From NCBI GenBank assembly GCA_031256435.1, contig JAIRQO010000041.1:1-33367 (forward strand): a stretch of DNA of 33,367 bases, in the 5' to 3' direction. The position numbers and the translations under genes were made by a program. A model generated the notes under the pieces. It searched no databases, was not told the DNA's origin, and saw only the letters and a list, made by a program, of their open reading frames with translations. The DNA comes from Cellulomonadaceae bacterium (GTDB lineage Bacteria > Actinomycetota > Actinomycetes > Actinomycetales > Cellulomonadaceae). Numbering within the stretch: the stretch's first letter is position 1; every line of letters starts with the position of its first letter. Positions 15,719-23,542 of the stretch are shown in pieces.

Positions 15719-18700
15719 ATGCTGACCGGAACTGACGTTGCACCCACCTTGCTGGCCCCCGTGGCAAGGGGTAGCCAGGTGACCCTGGACCCCTCACAGG
15801 AGGCGGTCCTCAATGCTGCGCGTACCACGCCTGCCCTGGTGGTCCCCGGTGGGCCAGGTTCAGGAAAGTCCCTCCTAGCACGCACTATTGCGGTGGAGGC
15901 TGTGACCGAGTGGGGGCTCGAGCCGGCGCGCGTGGTGGTCCTCAGTGCGTCACGCCGCTTGGCAGGTTCCATGGCCGCTGATGTGGCAACTGCTACGGGG
16001 AGGGCTCTGTCTTCACCGATGGTCCGTACCGCCGCCTCGGTTGCCGTGGCGATCCTGCGCGCTCGGGCGGTGGTGCTGGGTGAGCCTGCACCAACCCTCA
16101 TCACCGGACCGGAACAGGATAGGGACCTTGCCGAGATCCTGGCCGGTCATGTGGACGGCGAGGGAGTCCCTCTCACCCTGCCTGACTCGCTGCCACCGGA
16201 GGTTCTGGGGCTTCGTGGCTTCCGTCATGAACTGCGGGATTTACTCATGCGCGCGGCCGAACAAGGTGTGAGTCCGGAGTATCTGGCGGAGTTGGGCCAG
16301 CGTTTCAAGCGCGACGAATGGATCCTGGGAGCGCAGTTATACCGTGAATACTTGGGAGTGCAGTCATTGCGCACGTCCGTGGCAGATCAGGGTGATCGGC
16401 TCGATCCTGCCGTGGTGGTGAGTGAGGCTGCCGAATGCATTGCTACGTGGGATGCGGAATGCCAGCCCGCGCCGTGTCCATCCTGGGATCTGGTGATTGT
16501 TGACGATTACCAGGACGTGACGGTAGCCACCGTTCGGCTCTTGGGTGAGTTGTTCCGGCGTGGTTCTCGGTTAGTGCTCCTGGGTGATCCGGATGTGGCG
16601 GTCCAGGCTTTCCGGGGTGGGTCACCTGCGTTCATGGGACGTGCCGCGAGCACTGGCGCGGAGGTGGGTGCCTTTGGCGCCTCGGTGATGCCACTGGGGA
16701 CATCCTGGCGGCAGGGAAGCGGTCTGCGGCAGGTTACCGAACGCGTTATCGCGCGCGTACCCGCTGTGGGCACCGTGCGGCATCGACGGATGGAGGTGAT
16801 GGCCCCGGAGGGAATGGTGGGATCGGTGGCACCCCCGGAGGGAATGGACGTGGTGGCCTCGGAGGGAGCGGTGAATGCCGAGCCTGCGGGCCGTGTTGCG
16901 ATTGTGGGGAACAGTGGCCAAGAATCGGCCTGGATTGCTCGCGAACTGCGCAAGGCGCACTTGGTTGATGGCATCGAATGGCGAGACATGGCGGTCATCA
17001 CCCGGAGTACCTCTCATTTAACCGCAATTCGCCGTGACCTCATCGCAGCGTCCGTCCCCGTGGGGTTGCTGGGGTCCGATGTTCCGTTGCGAGAGGAACC
17101 AGCCGTGATTCCGCTGTTGCGGGCTCTGGAATGGAGCCTCACTACCGATCCTGAGGAGGATCACAACGTGGAATCGGCCGTATCACTGTTGTGCTCCCCT
17201 GTGGGCGGATTGAACGCTGTGGGAATGCGGCGCCTCAGGCGAGCCCTGCGGGCCTTGGAGTTGGCTCACGGTGGTGGGCGAAACTCGGACGCCCTCGTTG
17301 TTGAGATCTTGACTGAGCCGGAAGGGCCACGTTCCGTGCCGCGTCACCTCCGGCAGGCTCCTACGGCCGTGTCCCGGGTCCTTGAGGCTGGAGGTGAAGC
17401 CGCGAAGGCTCCGGGTGCCACGGTGCAAACCATCCTGTGGGCTATTTGGGCGGCTACGGGATTGGCGGATGTATGGCGGGCCCAGGCGCTTGCTGGAGGA
17501 AGCGCCGGTTCCCGGGCGGATCGAGACTTGGATGCGGTCATGGCGCTCTTCAGGGCCGCAGAGACCTATGTGGACCGCACGCCTGGCGCGGCACCCAGTG
17601 CCTTTGTGGAGTACCTCCGCTCCCAGGATCTTCCTGCTGATTCATTAGCGTCATCATCCTCGGGCATCAGTGAAGTGGCAGCACTCACCCCGGCGGGGGC
17701 TGCTGGCCGAGAATGGGAACTGGTAGTGGTTGCCGGCGTGCAGGAGGGAGTGTGGCCAGACCTTCGGCTTCGCGATTCGCTGCTCGGCTCCGAAGCCCTG
17801 GTGGAGTTGCTTTCTGGACGGAGCGATTCCGCTCAAACACCAGGAAGGCAGGCACGTGAGGCCGTTCTTGCCGATGAGATACGGGCCTTTGCCCTGGCGG
17901 TTTCGAGAGCGCGGTCCACGCTTCTGGTCACCGCAGTGGATAGCGAGGATGACAGTCCCAGCGTCTTGTGTGACCTGGTGGAGGAACCTCACTTCTCGGA
18001 AAGTGGGCTCGACTCCCGGCGCGTGACCGTTGGGACGCCCTTTGACCTGCGTGGCGTGGTGACGGAGGCGCGTGGGCTGCTGGCGCAGGACTCGGGTGTG
18101 GCTCACCAGGGAGGGCCCGGTGATGGGTTGGCTGGTGACGCGTTGGGCGGTGACGGGACTCCCTTGGACGGTACACCATTTGACACAGTCCCGTGGGCGG
18201 CCCGGTTCTTAGCCGATCTTGCTCGAGAAGGGGTTGTGGAAGCCGATCCCTCCACGTGGTACGGGGTCAGGGCGCAGTCCAGCGAGGAACCGCTGTGGGA
18301 ACCTGGGGAGACGGTTCCTGTCTCTCCCTCCAAAGTGGAGGCAGTCCATACGTGTCCCCTACGGTGGGCGCTGGAAAGCGCAGGCGGGGTTCGTGCTGAT
18401 GCCTCGGCCCAAACGCTGGGTAGCCTCATTCACTCCATCGCTGAGGAGCACCCTCAAGGAACCCTAGGCGAACTCCAGGCCTCGCTTGACCAACGGTTTG
18501 CAGAACTTGGGCTCAAACCAGGGTGGGAAACCATCGCGCTCCGAAAACGCGCCGATCTCCTGATCACCCGTTTAGCGCAGTATCTCGCCACGGCGCGTCC
18601 ACCCGCGGTAGTTCCCGAGGGCTCGGATCGGCCCGACTCCTTAGGTCTGGAGGCAGGTTTTAGCGTGGATGTGGGAAGGGCCAGGTTGCGCGGAAAGATT

Positions 18701-19093
18701 GACCGGATCGAGGATTGCGGAGATGGTTCGGTCCGTGTGGTTGACCTGAAAACCGGCAAACAAGCGGTATCCGTGGCGGAGGCTGGAGTTCACCCACAAC
18801 TGGGTGCCTACCAGGTGGCCATTGAGAGTGGCGGATTCGGACTCCCGCCCGGCACCCGGTGCGCTGGTGGGAGCCTGGTCTACGTGGGCACCACAGCCGC
18901 CAAGGTTTCTGAGAGGTTCCAAAAATCGCTGCAAGATTCCGACGATCCCACGTGGGCGCGCACCCTCGTGACCGAGGCCGCAGACACCATGGCGTGCGCC
19001 GAGTTTGAAGCCCGTGACAACCAGTATTGCTCCATGTGCTCGGTGCGGAACTCATGCCCGCTGCAAGACCAAGGAATCCAGGTGACCTCATGA
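15719..19093 (+). CDS. adnA: AdnA: UvrD-like helicase with Fe-S PD-(D/E)XK nuclease domain
   Basis: A 1124-residue subunit of the AdnAB complex, which resects double-strand DNA ends in actinobacteria. The motor part has Walker A PGGPGSGKS (about 44-52), a modified Walker B IVDDYQDV (around 261) and GDPDVAVQAFRGG. The C-terminal nuclease has His905 in GSLIHSI, Asp995 in GKIDRIED, and Asp1009/Lys1011 in VVDLKTGK. Cysteines 879, 1104, 1107 and 1113 (HTCPLRW, CSMCSVRNSC) fit the four-cysteine 4Fe-4S clasp of AddB/AdnA nucleases. Unusual linkers occur: EGM-type repeats near residues 357-385 and a Gly/Asp-rich stretch near 800-820. It overlaps adnB by ATGA, giving coupled translation. Confidence 0.9.
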   Translation: MLTGTDVAPTLLAPVARGSQVTLDPSQEAVLNAARTTPALVVPGGPGSGKSLLARTIAVEAVTEWGLEPARVVVLSASRRLAGSMAADVATATGRALSSPMVRTAASVAVAILRARAVVLGEPAPTLITGPEQDRDLAEILAGHVDGEGVPLTLPDSLPPEVLGLRGFRHELRDLLMRAAEQGVSPEYLAELGQRFKRDEWILGAQLYREYLGVQSLRTSVADQGDRLDPAVVVSEAAECIATWDAECQPAPCPSWDLVIVDDYQDVTVATVRLLGELFRRGSRLVLLGDPDVAVQAFRGGSPAFMGRAASTGAEVGAFGASVMPLGTSWRQGSGLRQVTERVIARVPAVGTVRHRRMEVMAPEGMVGSVAPPEGMDVVASEGAVNAEPAGRVAIVGNSGQESAWIARELRKAHLVDGIEWRDMAVITRSTSHLTAIRRDLIAASVPVGLLGSDVPLREEPAVIPLLRALEWSLTTDPEEDHNVESAVSLLCSPVGGLNAVGMRRLRRALRALELAHGGGRNSDALVVEILTEPEGPRSVPRHLRQAPTAVSRVLEAGGEAAKAPGATVQTILWAIWAATGLADVWRAQALAGGSAGSRADRDLDAVMALFRAAETYVDRTPGAAPSAFVEYLRSQDLPADSLASSSSGISEVAALTPAGAAGREWELVVVAGVQEGVWPDLRLRDSLLGSEALVELLSGRSDSAQTPGRQAREAVLADEIRAFALAVSRARSTLLVTAVDSEDDSPSVLCDLVEEPHFSESGLDSRRVTVGTPFDLRGVVTEARGLLAQDSGVAHQGGPGDGLAGDALGGDGTPLDGTPFDTVPWAARFLADLAREGVVEADPSTWYGVRAQSSEEPLWEPGETVPVSPSKVEAVHTCPLRWALESAGGVRADASAQTLGSLIHSIAEEHPQGTLGELQASLDQRFAELGLKPGWETIALRKRADLLITRLAQYLATARPPAVVPEGSDRPDSLGLEAGFSVDVGRARLRGKIDRIEDCGDGSVRVVDLKTGKQAVSVAEAGVHPQLGAYQVAIESGGFGLPPGTRCAGGSLVYVGTTAAKVSERFQKSLQDSDDPTWARTLVTEAADTMACAEFEARDNQYCSMCSVRNSCPLQDQGIQVTS
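16784..16880 (+). repeat. In-frame degenerate tandem repeat in adnA
   Basis: Three loose units encode MAPEGMVGS, VAPPEGMDV and VASEGAVNA, from DNA sharing the core ccGGAGGGAatg. The units lie between helicase motifs, where a low-complexity linker should be tolerated. They probably arose by slippage. Confidence 0.55.
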
Positions 19094-22000
19094 CATTGAC
19101 AACCACTACCCCGCAGTTGCGCTGGTCCGCGCTGGATATCTCACGGTTACTCGGGCAGGCCCATCAGCCCACTGCCGAACAAATCGCCGTGATCGAGGCT
19201 CCGCTGGAACCCTTCCTTGTGGTGGCTGGTGCCGGGTCAGGGAAAACGGAAACGATGGCAGCGCGCGTGGTGTACCTGATTGCCAACGGTCTTGTAGCAC
19301 CGGAAAAACTTCTTGGGCTGACCTTTACCAAGAAAGCGGCGGGCGAGTTGCTGGCCCGCGTCAGTGCGCGTCTGAAACAACTCGACGAAGCCGTGGGCGG
19401 GATGGCAGGAGCGGCTTCTGAAACGGCGTTCGATGGTGTGCTGCGTCCCACCGTGGCCACCTACAACGCCTACGCCGGATCGCTGGTACGAGACCACGGA
19501 CTACGCCTGGGAATCGAGCCTGATTCGCGGCTTCTGACCGAGGCCGGCCTCTGGCAACTGGCCTCGGATGTGGTGGAATCGTGTACCGAGGACTTGGGCA
19601 TTGATTCCTCGTCATCCACGGTCATCAGAGCAGTCATAGCCCTCAGCGGACAGATATCTGAACACCTTGTGAGCCCCGAAGATGTGGGGACATTCGTAGA
19701 TCGCTTTGTATCCAACGCCAACTCCCTTCCCTTTGCCGCACGGCAGACGTCACGCACTGAACTTGACAAACTCCTTGCACCCATTGCGGATCGCAGCGCG
19801 ATGCTCACCCTGGTTGAGAGATTCCGGGCCAGGAAACGGGAGTTGGAGTACATCGATTTTGGAGATCAAATTGCCCTCGGCGCAAGGCTCGCACGGGAAG
19901 TCCCGGCTGTGGGAGCACTGGAACGAGAGCGGTATGAGGTGGTGTTGCTTGACGAGTACCAGGACACCTCCACCGCCCAAATCGAGTTTCTTGCAGGCCT
20001 GTTTGGCAACGGACACCCCGTGACGGCCGTGGGAGATCCACACCAGTCAATCTACGGTTGGCGTGGTGCTTCCGCTGGCGGACTCACGCGTTTCCCCACG
20101 CGCTTCCCCCGTGCTGATGGCACCCCGTGTGCCGTGCTGACGCTGAGCACATCCTGGCGCAATGATGTCAGCATCTTGGGTGCGGCGAATGTCACGGCAT
20201 CAGACCTCAGATCCGGCATGGCAGTTGACGTACCGGAACTCGCGGCTCGGCCTGGGGCACCTCAGGGAGCAGTTACTGCCATGGTGTCCTTCACTGCTCA
20301 GGATGAAGCGGACAGTGTTGCGCAATGGTTGGCCCAGCGATGGGAATCCGGCAGTGCCGCCGTATTGTGCCGCAAGCGTTCTCAGTTCCCCACCATGGCT
20401 GCGGCATTGCGGAAAGCCGGTCTCCCCGTTGAGGTGGTGGGACTGGGCGGATTACTCAACGCTCCTGAGATCCAGGACATCGTGGCGCTGCTGACCACCT
20501 CGGCCGATCCATCACGCGGGGACTCCCTCATGAGGCTCCTCACCGGTCCACGCTGGAACATTGGCGTCAGCGATCTTCATGCCTTAGGAGCCTTCTCCTC
20601 GTTTGTGGCCAAGATCCAGGATCAGGTTGCTGGTGGCACTGACCAAGAACCTGACACTCACCAGGATGCTGACGCCAGCATCCGCGAGGGTGGCGGGGTG
20701 GATGCCAATGTCCTAGAGAGGGACAATGTGGATGCCGACGTCCTCGAGGGGGACGAGGTAGATGCGCGGTCCATCGTTGACGCACTCGATTCCCTCACGG
20801 ATAATTCCTCCACCTTGACCCGGTACCAATCCACGAGTGCCCGTCAGATCAGCCACGAAGGAATCCGACGGCTCACTGAGATTAGCCTGGTGCTTCGGTC
20901 ACTACGAAACCTGACGTCGCTCTCGTTACCGGAGATTGTCATTGCGGCAGAGCGCGCGTTGGGACTCGATGTGGAAGTTACCCTTCGCGAGGGCAGAGAT
21001 CACCTTGATGCCTTCCGGACCGTGGCATCGTCTTTCGCCTCGTCTGCAGACCACCCCAGCATCACAGGATTCTTGGCCTACCTTGAATCCGCCCAGGATC
21101 GCGAACGTGGACTGGAACTGCCCCTCCATGAACTCGATCCGAACGCCATCCAACTGATGACTGTCCACGCTGCCAAGGGATTGGAGTGGGATGTAGTGGC
21201 CGTGCCCGGCCTTGCCGACGGCACCCTGCCGTCCAGCAAGGCCACCAGGGACGGTCTGCGCAAGGACTCCGGGTGGCTGACGGATAGGGGAACCCTGCCC
21301 TACCCCCTCCGAGGCGATTCAGCGGATCTCCCTGTTTTCGATTGGCGGAATGCCACCACGGTCAAGGAACTCACCAATGCGGCTGAAGAGTTCAGAGCGC
21401 TCAATGGGGAACATCAACTGGCTGAGGAGCGGCGGCTTGCCTATGTGGCTTTCACGCGCGCCCGTCACGAACTGCTTCTCACCAGCCACTGGTGGGATAC
21501 GCAGAAAACGTCCAAGAAACTCTCCCCGTTCCTCCTTGAACTCGTGGATGCCAGCATTGTCTCGCCCGATGGCTGGGCAGCCAGTCCTGAAGAGGGAGGG
21601 ATAAATCCCAGTGCCGGAGAGGTGGCCACGGCAATCTGGCCGCGTGGTGATAGCGCTGAAACGGCACACAACACCGTTCATCTGCGGGCTGCAGCCCAGG
21701 TGCGCCTCGCCATGGCACAGTCACACCTGGTCGGCACTCCTGGACCCGGCACCGCTGAGCCTGGCACTCCTGGATCCGGCGCTCCTGGGCCTGGCACTCC
21801 TGAGCCTGGCACATCTGCGCACGCGCTGGACAGCCGGGCCGCGGAGTTAGTGGAAACGGCACAGCTCTTGCTGGCTGAACGCCACGCAAGCCTGGACAAC
21901 GCCGTTCATCTTCCCCAACGCATCAGTGCGTCGGGACTCGTCTCACTTGCCGCCAATTCCGACGAGTATGCTCGCCAACTCCGGCGTCCCGTTCCCGTTG

Positions 22001-22542
22001 AACCAACAGTGGCAGCGCGCCGGGGAACCACATTCCACGAATGGGTGGAGCAGCACTACACCGCTCCGAGCGCCCTCTTCAACTTCGAAGACCTTGACGG
22101 TCTCCACGGAATTCCAGATCCCACGGCGGATGACACCCTCGAAGCTCTGAAGAAGCGATTCCAGGAGTCACCGTGGTATCACCTCTCCCCCCTGGCTGTA
22201 GAACAAGCGATCTCGGTTCCCCTGGGAGGGATCATGATCAGTTGCAAGATTGACGCCGTTTTCCCGGACGGTCCCCAGGATTCGCCAGGCACTCCACCCC
22301 ATGTCACCGTGGTGGACTGGAAAACGGGTCATCCGCCCCGCACGGCGGCAGACCGCACGGCACGTGAAATCCAATTAGCGGTGTACCGCATTGCCTGGGC
22401 ACGATGGAAAGGGATTCCGCTCTCCTCGGTTCAGGCCGCCTTCTACTACGCCGCCACAGGTGAGACGGTTCATCCCACCCACCTACATACAGAGGAGGAA
22501 CTCGTGGACCTCATCAGCCACCGTCAGCCACCGCTTCACTAA
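19090..22542 (+). CDS. adnB: AdnB: UvrD-like helicase with PD-(D/E)XK nuclease domain
   Basis: A 1150-residue partner of AdnA and probably the main motor. It has Walker A VAGAGSGKTE (about 45-54), Walker B LLDEYQDTSTAQ (Asp288), GDPHQSIYGWRGAS, TVHAAKGLEWDVVAV and EERRLAYVAFTRAR. The nuclease domain has His983 in GTTFHEW, Asp1055 in CKIDAVF, Asp1076/Lys1078 in VVDWKTG, and the QLAVYR helix. Unlike AdnA it lacks the Fe-S cysteine set, as expected. The ATG at 19090 lies in the adnA stop (ATGA); an earlier in-frame start inside adnA is rejected. Two repeat-rich inserts, at 20698-20763 and 21733-21807, look lineage-specific. The 3' end overlaps the convergent phosphotransferase-like gene by 29 bp. 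Confidence 0.92.
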   Translation: MTLTTTTPQLRWSALDISRLLGQAHQPTAEQIAVIEAPLEPFLVVAGAGSGKTETMAARVVYLIANGLVAPEKLLGLTFTKKAAGELLARVSARLKQLDEAVGGMAGAASETAFDGVLRPTVATYNAYAGSLVRDHGLRLGIEPDSRLLTEAGLWQLASDVVESCTEDLGIDSSSSTVIRAVIALSGQISEHLVSPEDVGTFVDRFVSNANSLPFAARQTSRTELDKLLAPIADRSAMLTLVERFRARKRELEYIDFGDQIALGARLAREVPAVGALERERYEVVLLDEYQDTSTAQIEFLAGLFGNGHPVTAVGDPHQSIYGWRGASAGGLTRFPTRFPRADGTPCAVLTLSTSWRNDVSILGAANVTASDLRSGMAVDVPELAARPGAPQGAVTAMVSFTAQDEADSVAQWLAQRWESGSAAVLCRKRSQFPTMAAALRKAGLPVEVVGLGGLLNAPEIQDIVALLTTSADPSRGDSLMRLLTGPRWNIGVSDLHALGAFSSFVAKIQDQVAGGTDQEPDTHQDADASIREGGGVDANVLERDNVDADVLEGDEVDARSIVDALDSLTDNSSTLTRYQSTSARQISHEGIRRLTEISLVLRSLRNLTSLSLPEIVIAAERALGLDVEVTLREGRDHLDAFRTVASSFASSADHPSITGFLAYLESAQDRERGLELPLHELDPNAIQLMTVHAAKGLEWDVVAVPGLADGTLPSSKATRDGLRKDSGWLTDRGTLPYPLRGDSADLPVFDWRNATTVKELTNAAEEFRALNGEHQLAEERRLAYVAFTRARHELLLTSHWWDTQKTSKKLSPFLLELVDASIVSPDGWAASPEEGGINPSAGEVATAIWPRGDSAETAHNTVHLRAAAQVRLAMAQSHLVGTPGPGTAEPGTPGSGAPGPGTPEPGTSAHALDSRAAELVETAQLLLAERHASLDNAVHLPQRISASGLVSLAANSDEYARQLRRPVPVEPTVAARRGTTFHEWVEQHYTAPSALFNFEDLDGLHGIPDPTADDTLEALKKRFQESPWYHLSPLAVEQAISVPLGGIMISCKIDAVFPDGPQDSPGTPPHVTVVDWKTGHPPRTAADRTAREIQLAVYRIAWARWKGIPLSSVQAAFYYAATGETVHPTHLHTEEELVDLISHRQPPLH
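20698..20763 (+). repeat. 30-bp in-frame tandem repeat in adnB
   Basis: Two full units and a start of a third (20698-20727, 20728-20757, 20758 onward) encode VDANVLERDN, VDADVLEGDE, VDAR. The acidic insert lies in the motor region, between the LTGPRWNIG helix and the later helicase motifs. Unit length could vary between strains. Confidence 0.75.
21733..21807 (+). repeat. 15-bp in-frame tandem repeat in adnB
   Basis: Five consecutive 15-base units of the type GGCACTCCTGGACCC encode GTPGP-like pentapeptides (GTPGP, GTAEP, GTPGS, GAPGP, GTPEP). They form a Pro/Gly linker between the helicase core and the C-terminal nuclease domain. Confidence 0.8.
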
Positions 22543-23437
22543 GTTCCTCAAGCATCGCCACGGCTTCATTCACCACATCGTCTTGAGAACTTCGCACTCC
22601 GTAGAGCAACCACTGCGCAAGGGCTAGTTCACCGAGTAGGTGAATCCTCTCGGCAAAGTGAGGGTCGCGCATCTCTGACCGGCGCATCTGGTAGGCCTCA
22701 AGAAACGTGTCCGTTACCTCTGCGGGTGCCGAGGCCACCAGCCACGCAAGGTCCTCTGCGGGATCGGCTAGCCGTGCTTCACCCCACCCGGTAATAGCCG
22801 CCACTCCACCGCCTCGCATCAGGACGTTCTCTGGTGCCACGTCCCCGTGAATCGGGACGGGTTGGAAACGCCAGAGAGCAACGTTTTCCAACGAAGCCTC
22901 CCATCGTCGGAGCAATGCAGCGGGCACCTTTCCCGTGGCGGCGGCTTCGTCAATCTCCGATACGTGACGTTGTTGGCACTCGGCAGCGTTATACACCGGC
23001 AGCCCTGCTGCCTCAATGAAACCAGAAGGAAGTTCATGGATAGAAGCGATAGTTCGGGCAATCTCTGCCGCTGGCCCAGGACCCGGACGCAGCGTGCCGG
23101 GATCCACCGGCACTCCCGGAAGTGGCTTGTGAACCACCACACGCCCACCTTCAGGAAGATCTGCCCACCCCGCAATGTGGGGAACCTCAAACTCCACCTT
23201 GCCTTCCTCCCGGAAAATCTCCAAGGACTCCAGGAGAGTCATTTCGGCCTCCAAGGCCACACCGGCCCTGACCGTGGACGGAGCGCGGACCACCCATTCG
23301 TGGCCGTCTCCATCAGTGATCACCGCGGCGTCACATCCCGCAGGGGCGCTGACAACCCTCACGCTTCGGACGTCAATCTCTGGGACAGCAGCCGCTGCAA
23401 GGGCAGCAAGAACATAGGAAGACCGTGGCACGCGCAC
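22514..23437 (-). CDS. Aminoglycoside-phosphotransferase-fold protein, possible pseudokinase
   Basis: About 308 residues with the APH/choline-kinase fold. The catalytic-loop motif is HGDVAPENVL, followed after a short strand by AAITGWGEARLADPAEDLAWL, which matches the family pattern except that the metal-binding Asp expected in 'IDW' is Gly (TGW). The nucleotide-proximal part has EWVVRAPST with an Arg near the position of the ATP-binding Lys. Function and substrate are unknown; antibiotic resistance should not be assumed. I prefer GTG 23437, because homologues start just before PRSSYVLAALAAAAV and GGATGG lies upstream; GTG 23476 is the longest option. It is divergent from the ABC exporter operon. 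Similar genes sit near uvrD/adn genes in other actinobacteria. Confidence 0.75.
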   Translation of the reverse strand: MRVPRSSYVLAALAAAAVPEIDVRSVRVVSAPAGCDAAVITDGDGHEWVVRAPSTVRAGVALEAEMTLLESLEIFREEGKVEFEVPHIAGWADLPEGGRVVVHKPLPGVPVDPGTLRPGPGPAAEIARTIASIHELPSGFIEAAGLPVYNAAECQQRHVSEIDEAAATGKVPAALLRRWEASLENVALWRFQPVPIHGDVAPENVLMRGGGVAAITGWGEARLADPAEDLAWLVASAPAEVTDTFLEAYQMRRSEMRDPHFAERIHLLGELALAQWLLYGVRSSQDDVVNEAVAMLEELSEAVADGG

Positions 23438-23497
23438 ACGGTAGCACCCATCCAACCCTGCGCCACAGATCGCCACAGACAGCAGCGGACCCCGGAA

Positions 23498-23514
23498 GGT
23501 ACCACACTGGTATC
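23498..23514. promoter_or_regulatory. Dyad GGTACCA-CAC-TGGTATC between divergent genes
   Basis: Two 7-base arms, six of seven positions complementary, around a 3-base centre. It lies in the gap between the phosphotransferase-like gene and the ABC exporter operon, 29 bp before the exporter ATG. This is a typical place for a repressor operator, but no regulator is encoded nearby. Confidence 0.4.
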
Positions 23515-23542
23515 AACCATGTCCGCTAGATAAGGACGCCTC

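Noticed and set aside
19027-19089. A longer adnB start inside adnA
   Set aside because: It would overlap the Fe-S cysteine region of adnA by 66 bp; the ATGA junction is the normal coupled start.
22514-23437. Calling the phosphotransferase-like gene an antibiotic-resistance gene
   Set aside because: Only the general fold is visible, a metal-binding residue is replaced, and the neighbours are housekeeping genes.
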